A stretch of 64,000 nucleotides of DNA from Halobellus limi (GCF_004799685.1 NZ_CP031311.1:558001-622000); one strand, 5' to 3'. Counted from the first letter of the stretch, positions 26,032 through 34,960 are shown. Notes: generated by a model not told the origin, from the letters alone. A program made the numbers and translations.

Positions 26032-27222
26032 ATGGTCGTGGTCGCAACGCTCGCCACGCTCGTCGTCGCCGCGCTCGCGAGTCTCTTCATGGCCTGGTCG
26101 ATCGGCGCGGGCTCCTCGGGATCGACCCCGTTCGCTCCGGCGGTGGGCGCGAACGCGATCTCGGTGATGCGCGCCGGCTTCGTCGTCGGCGTGCTCGGCC
26201 TCTCAGGTGCCGTCCTGCAGGGCGCGAACGTGACGGAGGCCGTCGGGACCGAACTCGTCGTCGGCTCCGTCCTCACCGCCACCGCCTCGACCGTCGCGCT
26301 CATCGTCGCCGCGGCGCTGGTCGCGATCGGCGTCTTCGCCGGCTACCCGATCGCGACGGCGTTCACCGTCACCGGCGCGGTCGTCGGCGTCGGCCTCGCC
26401 AACGGCGGCGGCCCCGCGATCGCGAAGTACCAGCAGATCGTCTCGCTGTGGGTGCTCACTCCGTTCGTCGGCGGCGGGATCGCCTACGCGACGGCGCGCT
26501 TCCTCCGCAACGAGTCAGTCCCCGAACGCGTCGCCGTCCCCGCACTCGGCGGGGTCGTCGGGCTCCTCGTCGCGAACATCCGGTTCGCCGCGCTGGGCGG
26601 GGAGTCGGGGCGCTCGCTGGCGGAGGTCGGCGCGGCCTCGACGCCGCCGCTCTCGGTCGCGGGCGTCGACGTCGGCGTCGTCGCCGTCTCCGCGCTGTTT
26701 GTCCTCGTCTCGGTCGCGCTGGTGCGCCGCGAGATCGTCGTCGACCCCGCTCGCGGGCAGCGCCGGTTCCTGCTCGTTCTGGGCGGGCTCGTCGCCTTCT
26801 CCGCCGGCGGCAGCCAGGTCGGACTCGCGATCGGCCCGCTCGTCCCGCTCTTAGACGAGGTGGCCGTCCCGCTCCCGACGCTTTTGATCGGGGGCGGCTT
26901 GGGGCTGCTCGTCGGCTCCTGGACCGGTGCGCCGCGGATGATCAAGGCCATCTCGCAGGACTACTCCTCGCTCGGCCCGCGCCGTTCGATCGCCGCGATG
27001 ATCCCCTCCTTCGCCATCGCGCAGGTGGCCGTCGCGCTCGGCATTCCGGTCTCGTTCAACGAGATCATCGTCAGCGCGATCATCGGGAGCGGGTACGCCG
27101 CCGGCGGCGCGGGCGTCAGCCGCGAGAAGATGCTCAAGACGGTGCTCGCGTGGGTCGGGTCGCTCGCGCTCGCGTTCGGCCTGGCGTACGGTGCGTTCAG
27201 CGCGCTCGATCTGGTTCTGTGA
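26032..27222 (+). CDS. PiT family inorganic phosphate transporter
   Basis: A 396-residue integral membrane protein of the PiT/Pho4 family, sodium- or proton-coupled phosphate uptake. It begins directly with a membrane helix. The duplicated family signature is visible as FAPAVGANAISVMRAG with LQGANVTEAVG in the first half and GSGYAAGGAGVSREKMLK in the second. About ten hydrophobic segments are present. It forms a two-gene unit with the small membrane protein upstream. The hairpin repeat at 27278-27342 follows, between it and the convergent CNNM gene. Confidence 0.88.
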   Translation: MVVVATLATLVVAALASLFMAWSIGAGSSGSTPFAPAVGANAISVMRAGFVVGVLGLSGAVLQGANVTEAVGTELVVGSVLTATASTVALIVAAALVAIGVFAGYPIATAFTVTGAVVGVGLANGGGPAIAKYQQIVSLWVLTPFVGGGIAYATARFLRNESVPERVAVPALGGVVGLLVANIRFAALGGESGRSLAEVGAASTPPLSVAGVDVGVVAVSALFVLVSVALVRREIVVDPARGQRRFLLVLGGLVAFSAGGSQVGLAIGPLVPLLDEVAVPLPTLLIGGGLGLLVGSWTGAPRMIKAISQDYSSLGPRRSIAAMIPSFAIAQVAVALGIPVSFNEIIVSAIIGSGYAAGGAGVSREKMLKTVLAWVGSLALAFGLAYGAFSALDLVL

Positions 27223-27277
27223 ACGCGCGGTGGGGTGAGGCGGGCACGCCCCCCTCCGGCGGCCTCATACGGATTGG

Positions 27278-27342
27278 CTCTCACTTTTTACCGCCGAGCG
27301 CCGTCAACGGGGTGGCGCTCGGCGGGGAGAGACGAGAGTAAC
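27278..27342. repeat. Long intergenic hairpin, copy B
   Basis: A perfect 12-bp inner stem (CCGCCGAGCGCC at 27291-27302 with GGCGCTCGGCGG at 27313-27324) and outer CTCTC/GAGAG arms surround a loop with CAACGGGG. It ends 5 bp before the stop of the leftward CNNM gene, matching copy A at 1053-1120 in sequence, shape and position. Between convergent genes it may terminate both. Confidence 0.72.
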
Positions 27343-27347
27343 CCTTC

Positions 27348-28850
27348 TCACTCCTGCGTCGGCGACTCCGACTGCTCCTCGTCGGCCGTCGCGTCCGCCT
27401 CTTCGCCCTCCGGTTCCGGCGCCTCGGGGATGGTGATCCGCGCCTTCATAATGCGGGTGTTGTCGACCTGTTCGATGCGGATGGTGATGCCGTCGAAGGT
27501 GATCTCCTCGCCCTCCTCGACCAGACGGCCGGCGCGGTTGAAGATGAAGCCCGCGAGCGTCTCGAACTCCTCGCCTTCGGGGAGTTCGAGGCCGAGTTCC
27601 TCGTTGACCTCGTCGATGTTGACCTCCCCGCGGACGAGCGTCTCGCGCTCGTCGACGTACTCGAAGGACTCCTCCTCGTCGTCCTCGAGGATGTCGCCGA
27701 CGATCTCCTCGACCATGTCTTCGAGGGTGACGAGCCCCTCCGTGGTCCCGAACTCGTCGATGACGATGACCATCCGCAGGCGGTTGTCCTGGATCTCCGT
27801 GAGGAGTTCGTCGACGTTCTTCGACTCGGGGACGTGCAGCGTCGGCTGGACCAGATCCGTCAGCGACGCGGTCCCCGAGCCGTAGTTCTTCTCGCGGACG
27901 AGGTCCCGGATCGTGACGATGCCGATGATGTTGTCGAGGTTGCCGTCGTAGACCGGCACCCGCTCGTGGTCGGAGTGGACGCACGTCTCGATCGCCTCGT
28001 CGATCGTCGAGTCCTTCGCGACGGCCGTCATGTCGAGCCGCGGCGTCATCACCTCCTTGGCGATGGTCTGGTTGAAGCGGAAGATCCGATCGAGCATCTC
28101 CCGCTCTTCCTCCTCGATGACGCCCTCGCGCTCGCCGGTCTGGATGAGGTCCTGGATCTCGTCGCGCGTGATGTAGGACGTCTCGATCGCCGAGCGCCCG
28201 CCGGTCACCTTGTTGATCACGCGAGTGAGGTAGTCGAAGACGACGACCAGGGGCAACAGCGCGTACTCGGAGTACTTCAGCGGGCGGGCGATGCGGAGCG
28301 CCCACGACTCGGTGTTCTCGACGGCGTAGGACTTGGGCGCGCTCTCGCCGAACAACAGGACGAGCGTGGTGATCCCGAACGTCGACGCCAGGACCGCCGT
28401 GCCCGGGTCGAAGTAGAGGCTCACGAGCGCCGTCGCGATCGACGACATCGCGATGTTGACGATGTTGTTCCCGACGAGGATCGTGATCAGGAGCCGGTGG
28501 GGGTTCGACTTGAGTTCGCTGACGATCTCCGCTCTGGGAACGTTGTCCTCGACCAGGGAGTCGATGCGGTGTTTCGCCAGCGAGAACATCGCGATCTCCG
28601 AGGAGGAGAAGAAGGCCGAAAACCCGATCAGCACGAGTATCGCGATCGCACCGGCGACAGTTACCGTCGCGTCGTTGATCGGAATCACCTGGAGGATCGA
28701 GGCCGAGTCAGCGAGACGCGTCGCTGCGAAGGACGGGTCGACACCGGCGACCCCCGATTCGGCGCCGAAACTCGTCTCGATCACGGTCCGGTCGTCGATT
28801 CCGCTCGGACGTCGGGCGGCGAGAGACGCGAGTGGCGGAGACAAACCCAT
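27348..28850 (-). CDS. CNNM/HlyC-CorC family membrane protein with CBS domains
   Basis: A 500-residue protein with the standard layout: DUF21 membrane domain with four helices (about 60-250, including FSAFFSSSEIAMFSLAKHRI), two CBS repeats (about 270-395; VMTPRLDMTAV marks the first), and a C-terminal CorC/HlyC domain (about 410-480). Such proteins take part in Mg/Co homeostasis or efflux. About 60 residues upstream of the first helix are not conserved. It faces the phosphate transporter gene. Confidence 0.88.
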   Translation of the reverse strand: MGLSPPLASLAARRPSGIDDRTVIETSFGAESGVAGVDPSFAATRLADSASILQVIPINDATVTVAGAIAILVLIGFSAFFSSSEIAMFSLAKHRIDSLVEDNVPRAEIVSELKSNPHRLLITILVGNNIVNIAMSSIATALVSLYFDPGTAVLASTFGITTLVLLFGESAPKSYAVENTESWALRIARPLKYSEYALLPLVVVFDYLTRVINKVTGGRSAIETSYITRDEIQDLIQTGEREGVIEEEEREMLDRIFRFNQTIAKEVMTPRLDMTAVAKDSTIDEAIETCVHSDHERVPVYDGNLDNIIGIVTIRDLVREKNYGSGTASLTDLVQPTLHVPESKNVDELLTEIQDNRLRMVIVIDEFGTTEGLVTLEDMVEEIVGDILEDDEEESFEYVDERETLVRGEVNIDEVNEELGLELPEGEEFETLAGFIFNRAGRLVEEGEEITFDGITIRIEQVDNTRIMKARITIPEAPEPEGEEADATADEEQSESPTQE

Positions 28851-29007
28851 ATAACTACGTCACCTTGTCTGGCCCCGGAATTAAGAGTTACCCTCGACCG
28901 CCCCCGTGGCACGGCGGATCGGGGGCGTCGTTCGCGATAGTGGTCTCTCGTGTGCGCTGCGGACGAACCTCCGACAGCCTTAGGAGCGTTTCGACCCTAC
29001 CGCGGGT

Positions 29008-29271
29008 ATGAGCGATCAAGACCCGCCGATCACGCTGTATCGGCTTCAGGCGTGTCCGTTCTGCGAGCGCGTCGTCCGCACGCTCGACGAACTCGACCTG
29101 TCGTACCGGTCGCGCTTCGTCGAACCGATGCACGCCGATCGGAACGTGGTCAAGCGCGTCTCCGGCAAGCGCAGCGTCCCGGCCATCGTCGACGAGCACA
29201 CCGGCGTCACGATGTCCGAATCCGCGAACATCGTCGAGTACCTGACGAAGACCTACGGGGAGGGAGCGTAG
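29008..29271 (+). CDS. Glutaredoxin-like protein (GST N-terminal fold)
   Basis: An 87-residue thioredoxin-fold protein with the redox motif CPFC (16-19), the cis-proline segment RSVPAIVDEHTG and the glutathione-type GST ending ESANIVEYLTKTY. Haloarchaea use gamma-glutamylcysteine rather than glutathione, so the likely partner is that thiol; this is family-level knowledge. The next gene starts at the base after its stop, and encodes a peroxiredoxin-fold protein. Confidence 0.9.
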   Translation: MSDQDPPITLYRLQACPFCERVVRTLDELDLSYRSRFVEPMHADRNVVKRVSGKRSVPAIVDEHTGVTMSESANIVEYLTKTYGEGA

Positions 29272-29784
29272 ATGGACCTCGACTTCGAGGTCGTCGAACT
29301 CGGCGAGTCGGACCACCCGGACGTCGGCGAGACCGCGCCGGACTTCACGCGACCGCTCGTGAACCCCGAGTACTGGGAGGACGCGTCGCTGTCGGCGATC
29401 ACGGCCGAAGGGCCGACGCTCCTGGTCTTTCACCCGATGGACGGCGCGTTCCCGACGACGTACATCTGGAACGAGATCGACGAGCGGGGATTCGTCGACG
29501 ACGTCCAGGTCGTCGGCGTCTCCGTCTCCACGCCGTACGCACACGAGGACCTCCTCGACGAACGCGCCGAGGGCGTCCGACTCTTTTCGGACCCCGCGGC
29601 CGACCTCGCGGAGACGTACGGCATCGAGAACGACCTCGACGGGATGACCGGCGTGACCGAACACCGCCCCGCGGTGTTCCTCCTCGACGACTCGCGGACG
29701 GTGCAGTACGCCTGGGCCGCCGAAGAGTGGCCGGCGTTCCCCGACTACGACGCGGTCGAGGCCGCGATCGACGACCTCGTCTGA
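29272..29784 (+). CDS. Peroxiredoxin-fold protein without cysteine
   Basis: A 170-residue AhpC/TSA-like protein: GETAPDFTRPLVN opens the fold, LLVFHPMDGAFPTTYIWNEI lies where peroxiredoxins have FFPxxFTxxC, and VVGVSVSTPYAHEDLLDE follows. The peroxidatic position is occupied by residues other than Cys and the whole protein contains no cysteine, so it cannot use the usual chemistry. It is translated right after a CPFC glutaredoxin-like protein. It could be a scaffold or substrate-binding partner, or a degenerate member. Confidence 0.82.
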   Translation: MDLDFEVVELGESDHPDVGETAPDFTRPLVNPEYWEDASLSAITAEGPTLLVFHPMDGAFPTTYIWNEIDERGFVDDVQVVGVSVSTPYAHEDLLDERAEGVRLFSDPAADLAETYGIENDLDGMTGVTEHRPAVFLLDDSRTVQYAWAAEEWPAFPDYDAVEAAIDDLV

Positions 29785-29837
29785 TCGGGATCCCGATCCG
29801 CCACGCTCTTTTCGACCCGCCGCGTTCGCACACGCAG

Positions 29838-30575
29838 ATGACGGAGTTCGACGAGACGTCCGAATCCGACGCCGAGGACGCGTCCGAAACGGGACCCGAC
29901 GACGCCAACGACCCCGGACTCGGCGGTACCAGCGGCGCCGCGGCCGAACGCGACCTCGACGACGCCATCGACGCCGCGGCCGACGCGATCGGGAACGGCG
30001 AGGCCGTCGTCTACCCGACCGAGACGGTCTACGGTCTGGGGGCGGACGCCACCGACCCCGCGGCCGTCGAGCGCGTCTTCGAGGTGAAGGGCCGCGACCG
30101 ATCGAAGCCGCTCTCGCTCGGCGTCCCGAGCGTCGACGCCGCGCGCCGCTATTCCCGGCCGAGCGACCGCGCGCTCCGGTTTATGCGGGCGTTCCTCCCC
30201 GGGCCGGTCACCGTCGTCGTCGACGCCGACCCGTCGCTTCCGGAGGCGCTGACCGCCGGTCGCGACCGGGTCGGGATCCGGATCCCGGACCACGAGGTGG
30301 CGCTCGCGCTGTTCGAGCGCGTCGCGCCGACGCCCGTGACGGCGACGAGCGCGAACGTCAGCGGGTCGCCGAGCGTCACCGACGTCTCGACGCTGGACCC
30401 CGGGCTCCGCGACGCCGTCGCGGTCGTCGTCGACGCGGGCCCGACGCCCGGGACCGAGAGCACGGTCGTCGACCCCGAGCGGAACGTCGTCCACCGCCGC
30501 GGCGCGATGGCCGACGCCATCGTCGCGTGGCTGGAAGACGACGGCGGCGCGGCACCCACCGTCGAGGACGGCTGA
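29838..30575 (+). CDS. Threonylcarbamoyl-AMP synthase (Sua5/YrdC)
   Basis: A 245-residue Sua5/YrdC protein making threonylcarbamoyl-AMP for the t6A modification of ANN-decoding tRNAs. An acidic leader of about 35 residues precedes the YrdC domain: GEAVVYPTETVYGLGADATD (near 58), KGRDRSKPLSLGVPS, the LPGPVTVVV segment and TPVTATSANVSG. The C-terminal Sua5 domain is absent, so it is a YrdC-only form. The ATG at 29838 lies 53 bp after the redoxin gene. Confidence 0.92.
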   Translation: MTEFDETSESDAEDASETGPDDANDPGLGGTSGAAAERDLDDAIDAAADAIGNGEAVVYPTETVYGLGADATDPAAVERVFEVKGRDRSKPLSLGVPSVDAARRYSRPSDRALRFMRAFLPGPVTVVVDADPSLPEALTAGRDRVGIRIPDHEVALALFERVAPTPVTATSANVSGSPSVTDVSTLDPGLRDAVAVVVDAGPTPGTESTVVDPERNVVHRRGAMADAIVAWLEDDGGAAPTVEDG

Positions 30576-30651
30576 TCGGTCGCCCCGTCGAGGCAGCCGC
30601 TGCTCGCGACGTCGCCGTAGCTGTCACCCCACCGTCGACGTAGCCGTCGGC

Positions 30652-31458
30652 TCACCCGAGTCCGAGCAGCGTCTTCAGCGACCGCGTCTTCGTCCCGCAG
30701 GTCGTCCGGTAGTCGCAGGCGTCGCACTTCGACTCCTCGCGGATCCGACTCGGGACCCCCCGCATCGACCTGACCGTCCACAGCGTGCGACGGTACGCGC
30801 CCCGGTTTCGCGTCGTCAGTCGGACGCTCCGAACGACGCCGTGGGCGGGGTACTCGACGAGCGCGCGCGGAATCTCTCGCTCGCGTTCCCACGCGAGCGC
30901 CTTCGCGACGGCGACGGCCCGCACGCGCTGCGGTTCCCAGACCCCCTGCGGCGGCGGGTCGCCCGGCGAGACGACCGTCGGCGTCGGCGGCGCGGCGTCG
31001 TCGCGTCCGTCCGATCCGTTTCGTTCCTCGGCCCCGCGGTGTCCGTCCGCCCTGCCCGTCTCACCGCCCAGTCCGAGCACCTTGTGGGCGACCCCGTGGC
31101 AGTCGCGTCCGCGGAGAAACGCCTCTCGAACCGCCGGTGCCGCGAGCCGGTCGTAGTCGTCCCGCTCTGCGAGCGAAGCCAGGTTCGACCGGTACCGCCC
31201 GGGCGAGACCGCGATCGGCAGGCGACGGAGTTCCTCGTCGGTCGCGGTTCGATTCGCCTCGTACTCGAACGCGAGGTCGCGGACGGCCGCGACGTCCCTC
31301 GGCGGTCCGTGGTCGCCGTCGCGCTCGGCGTAGTAGTACTGCCGCGGGCAGTACGCCGCGCGGGCGAGGTGCGATATCGGGATCGTGTCGGACGTTACCG
31401 TGCTGTCGGCGGGGGAGGCGTCGCCGCTGCGGGCGGGCCGCTCGGCTGGAGATTCCAC
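30652..31458 (-). CDS. Orphan Cas4-like protein
   Basis: A 268-residue protein with the four Cas4/Dna2-type Fe-S cysteines: C37 in AAYCPRQYYYAER and C245, C248, C254 in KCDACDYRTTC. Between them, a region rich in Gly/Asp/Arg replaces much of the PD-(D/E)XK core: I see no clear GxxD then E-x-K active site, only ALAWEREREIPRALVEYPAHG as the outer part of the fold. No other cas gene or repeat array is in the window. It may be a stand-alone DNA-repair protein or a structural relative without nuclease activity. Confidence 0.72.
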   Translation of the reverse strand: MESPAERPARSGDASPADSTVTSDTIPISHLARAAYCPRQYYYAERDGDHGPPRDVAAVRDLAFEYEANRTATDEELRRLPIAVSPGRYRSNLASLAERDDYDRLAAPAVREAFLRGRDCHGVAHKVLGLGGETGRADGHRGAEERNGSDGRDDAAPPTPTVVSPGDPPPQGVWEPQRVRAVAVAKALAWEREREIPRALVEYPAHGVVRSVRLTTRNRGAYRRTLWTVRSMRGVPSRIREESKCDACDYRTTCGTKTRSLKTLLGLG

Positions 31459-31547
31459 GGCCTCTCTGGTCGCGTCCCCCTATTTGAACCCTCGGCGGAC
31501 CGGAGGGCGTTCGCCCCCCGGTTAGTCGCCCCGCCCCGCCGGTTCGC

Positions 31548-32036
31548 TCACTCGGATCGGTCGGGCCGGCGATCGACGACTTCGATCTCGAACACGAGCG
31601 TCCGCCCGGCGAGTTCGTGGTTGAAGTCCACTTCCACCGCGCCCTCGCGAACGGCGACGACGTCGCCGTGGAGCCCGTTCCGGGCGTGGACGTGGAGGCC
31701 GACTTCGGGCTCCTCGCCGACCATCCCCTCGAACGTCTCCCGGTCGTACTCGCGGATCCGATCCGACTGGACCTCGCCGTAGGCGGCCTCCGGGGGCACG
31801 CGGACGGTGCGCTCCTCGCCGACGGCCATCCCGCGTACCGCCTCGTCGAGGCCGTCGATCACGTCGCCGTCGCCCACCCTGAACGCCAGCGGGCCGTAGT
31901 CGTCGGCGTCGCGGTCCTGCGCCTCGTCGAGACCGTGCTCGGCGGCGACGGCGTGCTTCGAGGTACCGAAGACGGTTCCGTCCTCGAACCGGCCGACGTA
32001 CTCGACGGCGACGCGGTCGCCCCGTTCGACGGTCAT
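31548..32036 (-). CDS. SlyD-type FKBP peptidyl-prolyl isomerase
   Basis: A 162-residue prolyl isomerase and chaperone. The FKBP half opens VAVEYVGRFEDGTVFGTS and has VIDGLDEAVRGMAVGEERTV and PPEAAYGE; the inserted IF chaperone domain (about 90-135) includes VHARNGLHGDVVAV; it closes with EVDFNHELAGRTLVFEIEV, typical of SlyD-like archaeal proteins. No His-rich metal tail is present. Single gene, diverging from the DoxX-like gene at 32159. Confidence 0.92.
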   Translation of the reverse strand: MTVERGDRVAVEYVGRFEDGTVFGTSKHAVAAEHGLDEAQDRDADDYGPLAFRVGDGDVIDGLDEAVRGMAVGEERTVRVPPEAAYGEVQSDRIREYDRETFEGMVGEEPEVGLHVHARNGLHGDVVAVREGAVEVDFNHELAGRTLVFEIEVVDRRPDRSE

Positions 32037-32158
32037 ACCCGGGATTGGGAGGGCAGCCGAAATAGCCTGTCGTCTGCGCTCGATGCGTCGATCGGTTCCG
32101 GCCCGCCGACCGGAGCCGAACGCTAACGCTTATTGAGCGTCCGCGAGTGATCGTCTGT

Positions 32159-32563
32159 ATGACCGCCGACACCGATCACGGCGAGGCTTCCGAGGGACCC
32201 AACACCCTCTCGCGGCTCGGCCGGGTGCTTTTCGGCCTCGGCCTCGCCCTCCAGGCCTCCGAGGACTTCCGCGACATGGACGACACGATCGAGTACGCCG
32301 AGTCGGCGGGGGTTCCCCTCCCCGACCTCGCCGCGCCGTTCGCCTCCGGGATGATGTTCGTCGGCGGCCTCGGGATCGCCCTCTGGCGTGCACCCCGGAT
32401 CGCGACGGGCGCAGTCGTCACGTTCCTGGCCGTCGTGACGCCGACGATGCACGACTTCTGGAACGCCGAGGAGGGGTCGGGCAGCGGCGAACGGCTCGCG
32501 TTCTTCGGAAACCTGGCGATGTTCGGCGCGGCGCTGGTGTTCCTGCGCGAGGCGTACAAGTAG
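32159..32563 (+). CDS. DoxX-like small membrane protein
   Basis: A 134-residue membrane protein with four hydrophobic segments and the DoxX-type pattern: LGLALQASEDF in helix 1, VPLPDLAAPFASGMMFVGGLGIAL, and PTMHDFWNAEEG before a last pair of helices. The ATG at 32159 is chosen since GCTTATTGAG (32128-32137) provides a TATA element at leaderless spacing. Nine bases separate it from the lipoprotein gene, so they share a transcript. The role is unknown. Confidence 0.72.
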   Translation: MTADTDHGEASEGPNTLSRLGRVLFGLGLALQASEDFRDMDDTIEYAESAGVPLPDLAAPFASGMMFVGGLGIALWRAPRIATGAVVTFLAVVTPTMHDFWNAEEGSGSGERLAFFGNLAMFGAALVFLREAYK

Positions 32564-32572
32564 CCGCACATC

Positions 32573-34933
32573 GTGACGGACCCCAACACGCACCCCGACA
32601 CGCGGAACCTGGATCGCCGCACGTTCCTCGCGACGCTGGCCAGCGCCGGCGTCGGCTCGCTCGCCGGCTGTTCGTTCACCGAGCGAGAGCCCGATGGGGC
32701 GACCACCGAGACCGACCCAGAGACCGCCGAGTCGCTCGCCCGGCGGTTCGCTCCGACGCTGTATTTCGACGCCGCTGAACCGTGGTACCCGACGGACCCC
32801 CGGCCGTACGAGAGCGAGCGGGACGGCGACGCGGTCGTCGACGGCTTCGACGCCCTCGACGGCTACCACGAGCGCGTCGCCGACGCGGAGGGACCGCCGA
32901 ACCCGACGGTCTTCTACAACGCCGTCGAGTACGACGACTCCCCGCTCGCTGTCGTCCAGTTCTGGCTGTACTCCGCGTTCGATCAGTTCACCACGAACTT
33001 CCACTGGCACGACTGGGAGGTGCTGCACGTCTTCGTCGACACCGAGACCGACCGGCCGCAACTGTACGTCTCCAGTTCCCACTCCCGGCGGGTGCCGAAC
33101 AACGAGTTCCTCGATCCCGACCCCGAGATGGTCCCGCGGATCCTCTCGGAACTCGGCTCGCACTCCAGCGCGCTCTCGGTCAACGACGAACCCGACCAGT
33201 TCCAGCGCCTGCCGGGTGCGGACCTCCTCGCGGACATCACCAACTCCGCCATCGAGAGCGTCGAGGCGCTCTCGGAGATCCCGCTGGCCTACGGGCTCCC
33301 GCGGGACGAGGGCGCGCGGCTGCCCTACGTCGTCCCCGAGTACGAGGGTGTCCCTGTGTACGATCACGACCGACTGCCGAACGTCGACCGGACGTCGCTC
33401 GTCGACGAGGAGCTGACGGTGCGGTCCTTCGAGGCGCTCTCGTCGCCGCCGACTGACCTCCCGGCGCGTTCGACTGGCGTGGTGTTCCGCCACGAGGGTC
33501 GCGGGGATTCGGCCGCCGACGGAACGACCGAGTACGCGTACGAACTCGTCCCCACGGCGGAACTCGAACACATCACGGCGTTCACCGGACCGCAACTGAG
33601 CTTCGAGTTCTCCGTCCCCGAGTTCGCCGAGGACGCCATCGCGGGACACATCACGACGACGGGCGTTCCGTGGGAGCAACCGCGCTATGAGAACCCCGCG
33701 GCCGACATCACCGACCCCAACCACCGATCGTCGCTGTCCGAACGGTACGACGCCATCGGCGATGCGGCCCCGATCAACACCGTCGTGGCCGGCGTCACGG
33801 AGGCCGTCTCGAACGACGACGCGCCCGACGGGGAGGGGCTGACGACGCAGACGCCGACCGTCGAGGCCGTCGCGCTGCTCGAAAGCGACCCGACCGCCGT
33901 GCCCACGTTCGGCGGCGTCGTAGCGCTCCGCGACGTTTCCGAGGGCGACCACCGGCTCACGGTCAACGCCGCCGGACGGGCACCCTACAGCGAACAGTTG
34001 TCCGTCGGCGGCGAAGCGTCCTCGACGACGACTGCACCCTCGACGACCCCGTCCGATACGGGAGCGTCGACCGAGACGGAGACGACAGTGGCGACCGGGA
34101 CGGAGACGACAGCGTCGACCGGGACGGAGACGACAGCGCCGACCGAGACGGAGACGACAGCGGCGACCGCCGAAACGGAAACGGAGGCCGGGACGTCAGC
34201 GGACGCGACGGACCCGGACCGCGACGCACAGCGCGTGACGGCCGCTGGATCGGAGGGAGAGATCCCGCTCGTCGCCCGCGAAAACGCCCGGAAACTGGAG
34301 ATCGACGCCGACGGAACCGACGCCCACCTCACGAACCTCGCGATCGAAGACGACTTCGCCGGTCGGCTGTACGACTCGCCGCTCGACGGCTCCGACGCGG
34401 TGTACGTCCACCGCGGCGGCGCGTACACGACCGAAGTCAGAGACGCCGACGGCGCGGTCGGGGCGTTCCGCGTGAATCCGGACCCCGCTTCCGGGGCCGA
34501 CGGTGACGACGCCTCCGAGAGGGGACCGCCGATCCGGATCGAGCGCCCCGAGACCGGAAAGGCGTCGCTGTCGTCGTTCCTCGCGTCGATCACCGCGGAG
34601 ACGAGCGAAGAACTCAGCGGACTCTTAGACGACGGCGGGAGCGGCGGCAGCGGCGACACGCTCGTCGGGCGTGAGAACGCCCTCCGCGGCCTCGTTCGCG
34701 CCCTCGACGCCGTCGCCAGCGCGGCGGAGCGAGCGGCCGAGAGCGCCCGCGGCGGCGATCGGTCGAACGCGGACCGCCGGCTTCGGACCGTCACCACCGG
34801 CCTCGAACGCATCGTCGAACTGATCGACGAGGCCAGCGACGACCTCCCGGACCCGCTCGAACGGGCCGTCGAAATCCGAGTCGACGAGGCGACCCGGCGG
34901 GCAGAACAGGCACAGGACGCCGAAAAGCTCTGA
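32573..34933 (+). CDS. Tat-exported lipoprotein with Vps62-like domain
   Basis: A 786-residue protein starting at GTG. LDRRTFLATLASAGVGSLAGC combines a twin-arginine motif with a lipobox, so it should be exported folded and lipid-anchored. Residues about 50-380 resemble the Vps62/NPP1-like fold: RFAPTLYFDAAEPWYPTDP, then FHWHDWEVLHVFVDTETD and a following HSRR. After a small beta-domain comes a Thr-rich linker with four 8-residue repeats (about 499-531), and a C-terminal helical region of about 120 residues. Substrate unknown. It follows the DoxX-like gene by nine bases. Confidence 0.72.
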   Translation: MTDPNTHPDTRNLDRRTFLATLASAGVGSLAGCSFTEREPDGATTETDPETAESLARRFAPTLYFDAAEPWYPTDPRPYESERDGDAVVDGFDALDGYHERVADAEGPPNPTVFYNAVEYDDSPLAVVQFWLYSAFDQFTTNFHWHDWEVLHVFVDTETDRPQLYVSSSHSRRVPNNEFLDPDPEMVPRILSELGSHSSALSVNDEPDQFQRLPGADLLADITNSAIESVEALSEIPLAYGLPRDEGARLPYVVPEYEGVPVYDHDRLPNVDRTSLVDEELTVRSFEALSSPPTDLPARSTGVVFRHEGRGDSAADGTTEYAYELVPTAELEHITAFTGPQLSFEFSVPEFAEDAIAGHITTTGVPWEQPRYENPAADITDPNHRSSLSERYDAIGDAAPINTVVAGVTEAVSNDDAPDGEGLTTQTPTVEAVALLESDPTAVPTFGGVVALRDVSEGDHRLTVNAAGRAPYSEQLSVGGEASSTTTAPSTTPSDTGASTETETTVATGTETTASTGTETTAPTETETTAATAETETEAGTSADATDPDRDAQRVTAAGSEGEIPLVARENARKLEIDADGTDAHLTNLAIEDDFAGRLYDSPLDGSDAVYVHRGGAYTTEVRDADGAVGAFRVNPDPASGADGDDASERGPPIRIERPETGKASLSSFLASITAETSEELSGLLDDGGSGGSGDTLVGRENALRGLVRALDAVASAAERAAESARGGDRSNADRRLRTVTTGLERIVELIDEASDDLPDPLERAVEIRVDEATRRAEQAQDAEKL
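34069..34164 (+). repeat. Four exact-length 24-bp tandem repeats inside lipoprotein gene
   Basis: Units at 34069, 34093, 34117 and 34141 differ by only a few bases and encode eight-residue units of the type TGTETTAS. They lie in the Thr-rich stalk, whose length could vary by slippage without changing frame. Confidence 0.9.
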
Positions 34934-34960
34934 GCGGTCTCGACTTCGCCTCCGGGGCGC

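Noticed and set aside
30576-31458. Possible CRISPR-Cas locus suggested by the Cas4-like gene
   Set aside because: No direct-repeat array and no cas1, cas2 or effector genes in the window.
32123-33952. 609-codon frame on the minus strand opposite the Tat lipoprotein gene
   Set aside because: No signal peptide or domain; the plus-strand gene has a convincing Tat leader, lipobox and acidic composition.
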